Assembly (NCBI RefSeq): GCF_009602435.1
Contig: NZ_VZDQ01000011.1
Coordinates: forward strand, 186,001 to 250,000
Length of the DNA stretch: 64,000 bases
Direction of reading: 5' to 3'
From: Sediminibacillus terrae
Lineage (GTDB): Bacteria; Bacillota; Bacilli; Bacillales; Amphibacillaceae
Below the pieces are notes generated by a model, which was given only the letters and a program-made list of their open reading frames with translations, searched no databases and was not told where the DNA came from. The position numbers and the translations under genes are program-made. Below are positions 27,539 to 36,088 of the stretch, piece by piece (position 1 is the first letter of the stretch; each line of letters begins with the position of its first letter).

Positions 27539-28549
27539 TTACTTCCTCAAAGCTTTATAAAACCCAGTCATCGTATCAATCAGCAAGGATATAACAAAAG
27601 CAGCAAGCGCCAGATTATACGATTGGTTCCAGACAATTTCTATGGTCGCATATTCTTCTTGCTGTTTACTGACTCCCCAACTCTCGGTAAGCTGTTGGAC
27701 AAAATCCGGATTTAAGATCGCCTGATCTCTCAGTATAAGCATAGCCAGTAAAAAAATTGCACCATTTATCACTAGATTGGTGATTGCCAACTTCTTGGTC
27801 CACTTTCCAGCCACTAGTTTTGTTATTTCCTTCGCAATTCCGAATACTACCAATAGATAAATGAGCGGCATTACCTCGACCAGTTTTTCATCGTTCAAAA
27901 AAGGAATGGTGGTTTCCAAGTCATGGCCCTCGAATAAGAGAATTCCGAACAAGTGATTAGAAAACCGGATCACTACCAATAGTAGTACGGAAAAAATAAT
28001 TCCTGTTAGAACATCACCCCGTTTTATTCGTTTTTTCTCATCCGGAACAGTCGGAAGCTCTGACGGGTCCCACTTTTTCCGATCATACACCCCTGCCAAC
28101 CCAAACGGTTCCATATCAAAATATTGAGCAACAGCGAAACCAGCCGTAATCCAGGCAAACACTTGTGTAGCGGTAACAAAAAGGGAAATTAGAAAATCGA
28201 CAAAATGTTGAAGAATGCTCATTGGTGTCAGGATGGTTTCCACTGCAAAAATGATGCCGATGGCTGAGACTGCTATGATTAATACCATTTTCATTACTGA
28301 TAAATAGGCTGGAAACAGGTCTGGTCCTACTAAGAAGCGGTTGGTCCCTCGGTACTTTTCAGCTAATTTTGCCGGGCTCCCTAACTCTATCAATACTTTC
28401 TCTATATCCGAATTCTCTATCGGCCGGCCATCGTTCCTTTCTTCCAGCATATCCTCGATCAAACTCCGTAATTCTTCTGCAATATCCCGCCTCTGCCCCT
28501 GCGGAAGACGTAGCGAGACGGCATAGATATAGCGCTCAATCATTTCCAT
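27539..28549 (-). CDS. HAAS-domain (DUF1700-like) multi-span membrane protein
   Basis: The 336-residue protein begins with MEMIERYIYAVSLRLPQGQRRDIAEELRSLIEDMLEE and VLIELGSPAKLAEKYRG, the HAAS domain that accompanies PadR regulators. About six membrane segments follow. The ATG at 28549 overlaps the end of the padR-like gene by 14 bases, so translation is coupled. A TTG further upstream is possible but weaker. HAAS proteins act with their PadR partner in sensing or transport control; the mechanism is not established. Confidence 0.75.
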   Translation of the reverse strand: MEMIERYIYAVSLRLPQGQRRDIAEELRSLIEDMLEERNDGRPIENSDIEKVLIELGSPAKLAEKYRGTNRFLVGPDLFPAYLSVMKMVLIIAVSAIGIIFAVETILTPMSILQHFVDFLISLFVTATQVFAWITAGFAVAQYFDMEPFGLAGVYDRKKWDPSELPTVPDEKKRIKRGDVLTGIIFSVLLLVVIRFSNHLFGILLFEGHDLETTIPFLNDEKLVEVMPLIYLLVVFGIAKEITKLVAGKWTKKLAITNLVINGAIFLLAMLILRDQAILNPDFVQQLTESWGVSKQQEEYATIEIVWNQSYNLALAAFVISLLIDTMTGFYKALRK

Positions 28550-28898
28550 CGTTTGTTCCCTCACTTTCTCTGAATAATCCTTCCATATTGCCGACAATGC
28601 TTTTCCACTCTTTTTTCAGTTGGTCAAGGACTTCTTTTCCCTTCCTGCTTAACAAGTAATATTTACGCGGGCGCCCCCCATTGGTGTCCCACTTGCTCTC
28701 CAGCAACCCTTGCTTTTCCAATCTTCTTAATAACGGATATAACGTTCCCGGCTCAATGGGCATCCCTTTTTCGCTCAGAATGCTCACCAGAGAATAGCCA
28801 TATTGTGGTTCATCCAATTGGCTGAGAACCCCTATAGTAATCGTTCCGCGACGTAATTCTTGCAGCAGTTTTTCTACCAATTCATCGACTTCACTCAT
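28536..28898 (-). CDS. PadR-family transcriptional regulator
   Basis: The 120-residue winged-helix protein is typical: ELRRGTITIGVLSQLDEPQYGYSLVSILSEKGMPIEPGTLYPLLRRLEKQGLLESKWDTNGGRPRKYYLLSRKGKEVL. The ATG at 28898 lies behind GGAGTTGATCGT. It is translationally coupled to the HAAS protein downstream. A palindrome lies inside its own promoter (28918-28947), which points to autorepression. Confidence 0.9.
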   Translation of the reverse strand: MSEVDELVEKLLQELRRGTITIGVLSQLDEPQYGYSLVSILSEKGMPIEPGTLYPLLRRLEKQGLLESKWDTNGGRPRKYYLLSRKGKEVLDQLKKEWKSIVGNMEGLFRESEGTNDGND

Positions 28899-28917
28899 AC
28901 GATCAACTCCTGCCACC

Positions 28918-28947
28918 ATTATAGTGTACGACACACACTATTGTAAA
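28918..28947 (-). promoter_or_regulatory. padR promoter with overlapping palindromic operator
   Basis: On the minus strand TTTACA (-35) and TATAAT (-10) are 18 bases apart. The spacer holds a perfect inverted repeat, ATAGTGT (28921-28927) and ACACTAT (28935-28941), with a 7-base gap. PadR sites commonly are such GTGT/ACAC-type dyads, so this is a probable operator; binding is inferred. Confidence 0.65.
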
Positions 28948-29042
28948 GTGCACATTATTTTAATAAGTATTCTTTTTGTTTTTAACGTAACAACCCGATC
29001 CGTTTTGATGGTACACTTGATAGGAAAGATGGTGGTCATAAA

Positions 29043-29633
29043 GTGGAGAAAAGGTTTATTTTCAGTCTATGGGTGGCACAAATCGTGTTTGTTTTATTAT
29101 TTCCCATTTGGATATCCCTTACTGAATATTTGCATTCCCTGGTATTGGTTGTTGTGTGGATTTGCTACAGTTTTATCTTCTTTTCTATTAGCAGTATTGC
29201 ATTCAAGAAGCGCTTCACGATTGCCAAAAAGTCGCTTGATGTATCTATCATTGTTTATAGTATTTTCTTGCTTGTCCTTTTGTTTTTCCGTCCGGCAGGC
29301 CAAGTCTATGACAATTACAATTTAATTCCCTTCAAAACGATTATGTTTTACTTGTATGGAGAGACGTCTCCATTCATTGCTTTTTACAACCTCGCTGCCA
29401 ATATAGGGTTGTTTATCCCTTTCGGTATCTACTATTGCTGTAAAAGAGAGGAAGCGAAACTTAGGTATCTAGCGGGAATGGCCATTGCTTCCGTAAGCTT
29501 GATTGAGATTCTGCAGTTTCTTACCCACCGGGGAAGCATGGATATCGATGATTTGATCCTGAACACCAGCGGCATTCTACTTGGCTATCTAATTTATCCG
29601 CTCTTTAGTAAGGTTTTTTCTATCGAACATTAA
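29043..29633 (+). CDS. VanZ-like family membrane protein
   Basis: The 196-residue protein has five to six membrane segments and the VanZ-like pattern: NLIPFKTIMFYL, AANIGLFIPFGIYY and SLIEILQFLTHRGSMDIDDLILNTSGILLGYLI. The family is named after a teicoplanin-resistance accessory protein, but most members have unknown function. The start is GTG behind a GGTGG-type site. A family B double hairpin directly follows the stop. Confidence 0.8.
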   Translation: MEKRFIFSLWVAQIVFVLLFPIWISLTEYLHSLVLVVVWICYSFIFFSISSIAFKKRFTIAKKSLDVSIIVYSIFLLVLLFFRPAGQVYDNYNLIPFKTIMFYLYGETSPFIAFYNLAANIGLFIPFGIYYCCKREEAKLRYLAGMAIASVSLIEILQFLTHRGSMDIDDLILNTSGILLGYLIYPLFSKVFSIEH

Positions 29634-29725
29634 AAAGAGGCTCAGACGAAAGTCTCGTTGCCAAAACAAAAACCGAACAATGATTCGAACTACTAAGCAT
29701 TCGAACATGTCCGGTTTTTTACATT
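29633..29725 (+). repeat. Double-hairpin repeat, family B copy 2
   Basis: It begins AAAAAGAGGCTCAGACGAAAG, followed by CCAAAACAAAAACCGAAC and a closing GTCCGGTTTTTTAC. It lies immediately after the VanZ-like gene, so it may act as its terminator. Core and order match the copy at 55538. Confidence 0.65.
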
Positions 29726-29833
29726 TTATTAGATAACTGAATCAATTTCATCATTGCTCTTTTTAAAATTACAGACCTGTGCAGAATTTATAAACATATT
29801 TTTAAAAATGCAGCCTTATAGCGTTTTGTCATT

Positions 29834-29944
29834 AGCCCGAATACCCTCCGCTTTCCGCGGGGGAGTGGCAAGCCTCCTCGGGCATAGCCCTGTGGGGTCT
29901 TGCCGATCTCCCACTTCCCGCAGGAGTCTACGGGTATTCGGGCT
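29834..29944. repeat. Dispersed inverted-repeat element, family A copy 4 (best preserved ends)
   Basis: Perfect 13-base outer arms AGCCCGAATACCC and GGGTATTCGGGCT enclose CCGCTTTCCGCGGG and CCCGCAGGAGTCTA. The middle carries further GC-rich inverted blocks (GGCAAGCC, GGGTCTTGCC). It lies 33 bases from the transposase remnant. Confidence 0.75.
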
Positions 29945-29977
29945 ACTCAGTCATTATCTTGTTGTTCCTATTTTTAA

Positions 29978-30245
29978 TCAAAAGGTAGATCTATAAGAAA
30001 ACTTGACTTTTCTTAACTGAGCATTAATACGATCTGCAGCTAATTTTGATGCATGAAAAACAAGCGTCACCATGTCAAAGTAAAGCTTGGCACGTTTTCC
30101 AGTACGATAACGAACATTATTAAGCTGAAAAAACTCTTTAAGATAAGCATTTACACGTTCCACTGAGGTGCGTTTTTTGAACAAAGTCCCCCATGCTTGT
30201 GAACCACGTGCTGGTGCATTGTATCTTCTTAAGTCATTCGTTATT
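29978..30245 (-). pseudogene. Transposase C-terminal remnant
   Basis: The last ~85 residues (RRYNAPARGSQAWGTLFKKRTSVERVNAYLKEFFQLNNVRYRTGKRAKLYFDMVTLVFHASKLAADRINA) look like the C-terminal end of a DDE transposase: the SVER...YLKEFF block contains the catalytic Glu. The rest of the enzyme is missing; upstream residues in the same frame look random. I see no terminal inverted repeats that would define the original insertion sequence. Confidence 0.65.
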
Positions 30246-30431
30246 TTGACTTTATGAATGGTTATAAACACTACAGAAATGCACTTGGCTTTCAGCAGGC
30301 ACAAGCTGAAAATCCCGCATAAAAGCGTTTCGGACTTTCTGAGGATGGAAGCCGTGCCTCTTTCCCCCTTTGTATTTTCCCGGTGATTCATAACATTTCC
30401 GCATAGAAAAAAAGAAGCTTTCACGAAACTT

Positions 30432-30875
30432 CTAGTTTAACTCCTTTTCTAAGACGATTTTCAATTCCCCTGACTTATCAAGGTACGTGTCAGTGATATC
30501 AAAGCCTGTTTTTATATTCAATAGCAGCATAGAACGCCAACGATTCATTGTTTTCGTTTGTACCCTCCCATACCCCTTTTCGCGTAAATACACGTGCTGA
30601 TGGTCCATTAAAGCCGAAGCAATCCCCATGTTTCGATAATTAGCGTTTACTCCGCCTAACCAGCTATAGAATTTTTTCTCATCACACGGGTATCCGATTT
30701 TATAGCCGATTACCGAATCGTGATCATAAGCCAGTGTAAATAGAAGCTTCTGCCTTTTATTAATTTTTTCAGCTAAGTCGTATGCATCCCCGAATATGGA
30801 GTCATGCAACAGTAGAATACCTTCAAGCACCGTTTGCTCTGGAATAGTGGGTACATTATCATAAGTGATATCCAT
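30432..30875 (-). CDS. GNAT-family N-acetyltransferase
   Basis: The 147-residue protein has the GNAT core: YKIGYPCDEKKFYSWLGGVNANYRNMGIASALMDHQHVYLREKGYGRVQTKTMNRWRSMLLLNIKTGF. The acetyl-CoA loop is YRNMGIASAL (R-x-x-G-I-A). The ATG at 30875 is preferred because GAGGAGGTG lies nine bases upstream. It follows the hydroxyacid dehydrogenase gene by about 40 bases and could be the last gene of the sugar operon. Substrate unknown. Confidence 0.8.
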   Translation of the reverse strand: MDITYDNVPTIPEQTVLEGILLLHDSIFGDAYDLAEKINKRQKLLFTLAYDHDSVIGYKIGYPCDEKKFYSWLGGVNANYRNMGIASALMDHQHVYLREKGYGRVQTKTMNRWRSMLLLNIKTGFDITDTYLDKSGELKIVLEKELN

Positions 30876-30915
30876 ATCCGTATGCACCTCCTCTTCATTT
30901 TTTTGCATTTTCCAA

Positions 30916-31911
30916 TCAAGCCTGAAAGTGTAGATTGTCTGGATTCACTTGCCATTTCAGCTGTTCACCGGACACGTACCTTTTCAACTCTTCCAGCATA
31001 TACATTCCCATCCTTCCGCATTCTGCCCCTTCGCTTCCAGCCAAATGCGGGGTAAGTACGACGTTTTCCATTTGATACAATGGTGAATCGGCAGCAGGCG
31101 GTTCTGGTTCTGTGACATCCAGAACTGCCGTGAGATCTGTGCGTTCCATTAAGACATGAACCAATTCTGATTGCCTAATAATACCACCACGGGCTGTATT
31201 GATGAAACTGGCATGCTGTTTCATCATGGCAAAATGCTCCCCTCTGATCATCCCTCTTGTGTCCTCCAGCAAAGGAGTATGCAAGGAAACTACATCGGAT
31301 TGTTGAAAGATTTCCTCTAACGAGCACAATCTCACTCCAAGCTGTTCTGCCTGTTTTTTCTCTACGCAGGGGTCGTAAGCCAATACTTCGACATCGAAGT
31401 GTTTCAACTGATCAGCAACACCCCGACCAACAGTGCTAAGGGAAATCAATCCTACTTTACTTTGGAAGGCTCCTGCTATATAGTAAGGTTTTTCCGGAAA
31501 CTGTTTCTCCCGCTTGACTTGTCGGACAAACTGCCAACCGTTTTTCAGACAGAACAATACCTGTGATAGGGTGAATTCTATTACAGGAATCGCATTCGCC
31601 CTGACGGCACTGGTGATTTTGACATTCCGTTTCCAAACTGCATCGGTCACAATCGGTTTGACAGAGCCTGCCGCATAAAAAATGACCTTTAATCTTTCAG
31701 CGGTTTCCAAAAAAGATTCATCCAGTTCAGGGCCGTTCCACCCGGAAAAAATGACGTCTGCCTGTTTTAAAAGTTCCGGATGCAGCAGGGCGGTGTCCAC
31801 CGTCATAGGGGGGGCGATAATATCGACAAATCGGCTGATTTCCTCCCTGATTTCAGAGGGATAAACGTAGTCAAATGGTTCCAAGCGCATGATGAATAAA
31901 CCTTTTTCCAT
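30916..31911 (-). CDS. D-isomer-specific 2-hydroxyacid dehydrogenase family protein
   Basis: The 331-residue protein has the catalytic triad in context: Arg in NTARGGIIRQ, Glu in DVTEPEPP, His in LTPHLAGSEG. The NAD-binding loop is altered to GLISLSTVGRGVADQLKHF instead of the usual GxGxxG start. The typical reaction is reduction of a 2-keto acid to a D-2-hydroxyacid. The start ATG lies behind AGGAGGTACCGG. It sits in the sugar operon between DUF2264 and the GNAT gene, so its substrate is probably a sugar-derived acid. Confidence 0.8.
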   Translation of the reverse strand: MEKGLFIMRLEPFDYVYPSEIREEISRFVDIIAPPMTVDTALLHPELLKQADVIFSGWNGPELDESFLETAERLKVIFYAAGSVKPIVTDAVWKRNVKITSAVRANAIPVIEFTLSQVLFCLKNGWQFVRQVKREKQFPEKPYYIAGAFQSKVGLISLSTVGRGVADQLKHFDVEVLAYDPCVEKKQAEQLGVRLCSLEEIFQQSDVVSLHTPLLEDTRGMIRGEHFAMMKQHASFINTARGGIIRQSELVHVLMERTDLTAVLDVTEPEPPAADSPLYQMENVVLTPHLAGSEGAECGRMGMYMLEELKRYVSGEQLKWQVNPDNLHFQA

Positions 31912-31929
31912 CCGGTACCTCCTTTCTGA

Positions 31930-33108
31930 TTAATCTTGAAGGGCTTGATCTATTGGAAACCTTTTCCCCGACCATGCCTTTTTGGCTGTCCAGTCCTGCG
32001 GCGGATCCCGCCAAAACGGAGCATCAACTGACAAACCGAGCGGTAAAAAGACAACAGTACATAAATATGTGCTGCCGGTCGATATGTAACCTTCACCTAT
32101 ACTCGGCTGATGGCCGCTAAGACCTATAGTAAGCCAGCCATCATCAGTAAAACTGCCCGGTGCTTCCAGAGAACGCTTTATAACAGCGGTTAATCCAGTC
32201 CGAACTTGGGCTGGCTCAAGAGAATCAGGAAGCTTCTCATGAAGTGCAAGGTGGGCAAGATTATGAAAAACCCCTGTTCGATAAGCAAGTGACCTTCCTA
32301 TTGGAGGGAAAGAGCCATCAGCAGCAATCAACCGTTCTTGAATTTCAGCGTATCTTTGGGCCCTGCGCAGGATTTTCGAATATTGGATGTTCCATTCCTG
32401 ATATCGACTTCCCATTGCTGCTACTATATCAAACAACATAGGGTGAATGACAAAGCTGTTATAATAATCATAATGGAAAGAGGGGCCGTCACTGTACACT
32501 CCATCTCCTGCGTACCATTGTTCGGTTTGTTTTATCGCATAATCAATCCGCATAGGATCCCAGTCTGATTCTCCTACTTGAAATAAAGCGGTCTCAATCA
32601 TAGCAGAAAACAACAGCCAGTTTGAAAAATGAGGTTTACGACTCCGAGTGGCTCGCAAAGCCGACACCACATTTTCCTTAACCCGACTGTCAAGTGGGTC
32701 CCAAAGCTGCTGGGGTGCCCGGACGAGGGCATGTGCCAGAAAAGCTGTATCCACTATCGGTTGAAACCCCTCCGAAAAATTCATGTAATCAGGTGAATCG
32801 GGATCGGTACCTGCATCAATTCCTTTCCGAGCTAATTCACCATACCGTTGACGGATTTTTTCTTCTTCTAAGTCCTCTTGTTTCCTTTCCAGCCAGGGAG
32901 CCATTCCATTTAACAGCCGAGCCATCGCTTCCAGTGCTGAAAAAGTTTCACGATTTGTTTTCGTATTCATTTCTACGGGCATGGCAGCTTTTAATTGACG
33001 GCTCTCTAAAGCAGAAAGTACCGGATCAGCGACTTTCTGCATCATCCTCAACCAGTAATGACGTTCTCTATTTGTACAATATCCGATTGCTCCTCCCTCA
33101 CTTTCCAT
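31930..33108 (-). CDS. DUF2264 domain-containing protein
   Basis: The 392-residue protein matches DUF2264: NRERHYWLRMMQKVADPVLSALESRQLKAAMPVE, WLLFSAMIETALFQVGE, WYAGDGVYSDGPSFHYDYYNSFVIHPMLFDI and LIAADGSFPPIGRSLAYRTGVFHNLAHLAL. The repeated helical pattern is compatible with an alpha/alpha toroid like many carbohydrate-active enzymes. No signal peptide, so it acts in the cytosol after uptake. The first ATG is used but its ribosome site is weak; a GGGAGGAG within the frame has no suitable start after it. It is a strong candidate for a glycoside-processing step. Confidence 0.78.
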   Translation of the reverse strand: MESEGGAIGYCTNRERHYWLRMMQKVADPVLSALESRQLKAAMPVEMNTKTNRETFSALEAMARLLNGMAPWLERKQEDLEEEKIRQRYGELARKGIDAGTDPDSPDYMNFSEGFQPIVDTAFLAHALVRAPQQLWDPLDSRVKENVVSALRATRSRKPHFSNWLLFSAMIETALFQVGESDWDPMRIDYAIKQTEQWYAGDGVYSDGPSFHYDYYNSFVIHPMLFDIVAAMGSRYQEWNIQYSKILRRAQRYAEIQERLIAADGSFPPIGRSLAYRTGVFHNLAHLALHEKLPDSLEPAQVRTGLTAVIKRSLEAPGSFTDDGWLTIGLSGHQPSIGEGYISTGSTYLCTVVFLPLGLSVDAPFWRDPPQDWTAKKAWSGKRFPIDQALQD

Positions 33109-33114
33109 GTTGAT

Positions 33115-33723
33115 TCAAAAGGCCCTGGTCTCGATATTGTTAAACACCCGCTGAGCAAATACAGACATAATAAAACTGATACCGCTGCAACCGAGTACCG
33201 GGATGCTTCCTGGTAAAGCTCTGCAAAACCAGAAAAGCAAGACCACCCCTATAATCGCTGAGATGGTTAAAAAGGGAGAGGTTATCGCAGTAAACAAAGC
33301 ATTTTTCACCGTATCAAAACCTGTTCCTTCAAAATGAACCAGTACCGGAAATACATACAGCCAAACCAAAAGATATAAAAAACTAAGCAAAAGAAGAAAT
33401 AAATGGAACAACGATGCAAGTACACTTGCCCTGTCCATGACGAGATAGAAATTGATAAAAAGCATGCCCCCAAACAACAAAAGGAGAAAACCAAGTTGAT
33501 TGGCCTTCCAAAAATACCTCTTATATGTTGAAAGAAAGGTACGGAAGACAGGTATTTCAACCCTGCCGCTAATCCACTTGCGCTGAACGGCAAACATGGC
33601 TGCAGTGGCAGGAAAGAAACCAGCCAGCAACAAGCCCGCCAGGCAGAATAACAGCCACAACAAATTGAGATAAGCAAATCGGTTTATCCAAAAACAGATT
33701 TTTTCTAGTAATCCTGCTTCCAT
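33115..33723 (-). CDS. YesL-like (DUF624) membrane protein
   Basis: The 202-residue protein has about five membrane segments (LNLLWLLFCLAGLLLAGFFPATAAMFAVQRKWI is the DUF624 signature). YesL-like proteins regularly accompany sugar ABC importers of the CUT1 type in Bacillaceae, with unknown biochemical role. The start lies behind AGGAGGGGCC. The gene is 7 bases from DUF2264, so they are co-transcribed. Confidence 0.82.
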   Translation of the reverse strand: MEAGLLEKICFWINRFAYLNLLWLLFCLAGLLLAGFFPATAAMFAVQRKWISGRVEIPVFRTFLSTYKRYFWKANQLGFLLLLFGGMLFINFYLVMDRASVLASLFHLFLLLLSFLYLLVWLYVFPVLVHFEGTGFDTVKNALFTAITSPFLTISAIIGVVLLFWFCRALPGSIPVLGCSGISFIMSVFAQRVFNNIETRAF

Positions 33724-33802
33724 GTCTCGGCCCCTCCTGACAAAACCGGATAGCAGGAAGAAGGTTACGGGCTTCCGACTTCCTGCTAAGGTCCTGATTT
33801 GA

Positions 33803-35161
33803 CTACCTGTTTTCCAGCCACTCCGTACTCTCTTTTTGTGCTTTGGTCAATGCTTCTTCTGCACTCCTTTCACCAGTGAGCGCCGCTTCTACTTCGGATG
33901 TCAAAATAAACCTCGGTTGTGCGGATCCCCACGGATAACGCGGTGTCCAAGGTGTACTCATTGCTTCAAACACAGGAAGCATCAATTCGGTATCCTTTAC
34001 ACTATCCCATTCCATTGCCGACTTGATGGAAGGAACCAATCCCATTTCCTCATAGATGTATTTTTGTGTATATTCACTTGTAGCGAATTTCACCCATTCC
34101 CACGCCAAATCTTTGTTTTCACTGGCCTTGGCGATTGTTATCGGGCTCCCGGCAAACAACCCACCCACTCCTTCATCATTTTTGAATTCTTGAGCTATAC
34201 CGATCCTGTCCTCCAATCCTTGAGCGTATGCCGGTTTAATTGTATCCCCCGGTCCTTGATTGAGCATGATGGCGATATTGTTTTCTTTCGTCAGCCATTT
34301 CTCGTTCCCTTGATTGCTCACCAGTCCCTCAGGAGCGAGCTCCTGCATATCCAGCAGCCAATTCAAACCGTTGACCATTTCTGGAGAATCAAAGGTGAAT
34401 TGAATTTCATCCCATGCAAAGCCGGAGCCCCATGAACCATTTTGCCCTTCCGCCAGATCAATCAAGGTAAAAGCCGATGACCAGTCACCTCTGAACCAGA
34501 TTCCATAATTTTGCTCACCGGTTACCGGATTTTTCCCCGTCATTTGCTTTGCTTTTTCAGCCACTTCTTCCATTGTCGGATGATCCGACAAGTATTCTAC
34601 ACCCCACTCATCAAACAATTGCTTGTCATAAGCAATAAAACGGGCGTCTCCAAGAAATGGCAGACCATATATTTGCAGTTCATCATCATCCGGACCTAAC
34701 GCTTTCCAACCTTCGACCTGATTTTCGATAAAGATGTCTAAATCAAACTCTTCATCTTTGTCAATATAAGGTTGAAGAGGCTCAAGCACTCCTTGTGGAG
34801 CAAAATCGACTGTTCCCGGCATTTGATAGACGTCTGCGTCACCTGATGTGATCATTGCCTGTGTTTTTTCGGTATAACCTTCCCAAGGCATTAGCGTAAA
34901 TTCAACAGTGGCTCCTGGGTGCTGTTTTTCAAATTCCTCTTTCAACACCTCCACCCCTTTGACTGAATCACCTGTCACAGGATCCGTTTTCGTCTCCATC
35001 GCAAAATCGCCAATCAATTGGACATTGATTTTCTGCCCCGCCCACTCTCCTCCGTCATCCTCTGATCCAGCACCTGATTTACTACAGCCTGCAAGCAGGC
35101 CGACCAGACCCAATACTACTGCCAACAGTACACCCAATTTGGTGATCCGTTTTTTCTCCAT
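33803..35161 (-). CDS. Sugar ABC transporter substrate-binding lipoprotein
   Basis: The 452-residue protein has a signal peptide with lipobox LAGC (C26) and a CUT1-type solute-binding body: VEVLKEEFEKQHPGATVEFTLMPWEGYTEKTQAMITSGDADVYQMPG and NNIAIMLNQGPGDTIKPAYA. It captures an oligosaccharide or glycoside outside the cell and delivers it to the two permeases encoded upstream. The start lies behind GAGGGGGATGAAAC. Confidence 0.9.
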   Translation of the reverse strand: MEKKRITKLGVLLAVVLGLVGLLAGCSKSGAGSEDDGGEWAGQKINVQLIGDFAMETKTDPVTGDSVKGVEVLKEEFEKQHPGATVEFTLMPWEGYTEKTQAMITSGDADVYQMPGTVDFAPQGVLEPLQPYIDKDEEFDLDIFIENQVEGWKALGPDDDELQIYGLPFLGDARFIAYDKQLFDEWGVEYLSDHPTMEEVAEKAKQMTGKNPVTGEQNYGIWFRGDWSSAFTLIDLAEGQNGSWGSGFAWDEIQFTFDSPEMVNGLNWLLDMQELAPEGLVSNQGNEKWLTKENNIAIMLNQGPGDTIKPAYAQGLEDRIGIAQEFKNDEGVGGLFAGSPITIAKASENKDLAWEWVKFATSEYTQKYIYEEMGLVPSIKSAMEWDSVKDTELMLPVFEAMSTPWTPRYPWGSAQPRFILTSEVEAALTGERSAEEALTKAQKESTEWLENR

Positions 35162-35214
35162 GTTTCATCCCCCTCGCAATTTTTAAAAAGAACGGCCTGC
35201 TCGAGGCTGTTCAT

Positions 35215-36069
35215 TCACTCTCCCTTAACTCCGCTTAAAGCGATGCTTTGGATAATGTAACGCTGCAAGAACAGGTACAGGATAATGATCGGCAAAATAC
35301 TCACAGTAGCCAGTGCCATCGTCAATCCGCCGAGGCTTGTGCCGTTTTCCAGTGAGAAACTTGCCAGATAAAGAGGAACGGTATGCAATTCTTGATTATT
35401 GAGTACGACGAGCGGCCACATGAAATCGTTCCAGCTCCAGATAAAAGCCAGTATAACCATAGTGGCTGCAATCGGTCCGGCCAGAGGCAAATATACCCGG
35501 AAGAAAATCTTAAATTCGCCGGCTCCATCGATTTGCGCCGCTTCCCTTAATGTATCAGGAAGTTGATCAAAGAACTGCTTACAAAGAAAAATCAGCATGC
35601 CATTGATAACTGTCGGCAAAATTAACGGCCAAAAAGTATTCAGCAAGTCGACCGAATTGAACAATTTGTACAACGGTATCAATCTAGGTTCCATGGGGAT
35701 CATCAATGTACATAATACAAGGATGAATAACAGTTTTTTCCCTTTGAACCTGCCTTTCGAAAAAGCGTAGCCCGCAAGCAGGGAAGCGGATACTCCCAAA
35801 AGCACCGAACTTACCGTCACGATGGCCGAATTGATATAAGACTGAATCAATCGTCCATTTTCAAAAACGATTCCGTAATTGAAACCGGAAAGCTCTTCTG
35901 GAATCAGCCGTGGCGGAAAAGGCATGCTGATATTTGCCGTCCGGTCAAAACCGACACTTACCATCCAAATGAAAGGTGCCATCAGTAATACGCCGAAGAC
36001 CAAGAGAACAATGAATTTAAAAGCACCAGACACACGTTCGGCTTGCTTAATGGAAAGTGGACGGGACAT
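35215..36069 (-). CDS. Carbohydrate ABC transporter permease (MalG type)
   Basis: The 284-residue protein has six membrane segments and the EAA loop (LREAAQIDGAGEFKIFFRVYLPLAGP). It is the second permease of a CUT1 importer. The ATG at 36069 is chosen because AGAGGTGAGTGAA directly precedes it. No ATPase gene is nearby, so a shared MsmX-like ATPase encoded elsewhere is likely. Confidence 0.9.
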   Translation of the reverse strand: MSRPLSIKQAERVSGAFKFIVLLVFGVLLMAPFIWMVSVGFDRTANISMPFPPRLIPEELSGFNYGIVFENGRLIQSYINSAIVTVSSVLLGVSASLLAGYAFSKGRFKGKKLLFILVLCTLMIPMEPRLIPLYKLFNSVDLLNTFWPLILPTVINGMLIFLCKQFFDQLPDTLREAAQIDGAGEFKIFFRVYLPLAGPIAATMVILAFIWSWNDFMWPLVVLNNQELHTVPLYLASFSLENGTSLGGLTMALATVSILPIIILYLFLQRYIIQSIALSGVKGE

Positions 36070-36088
36070 TTCACTCACCTCTTTCATG

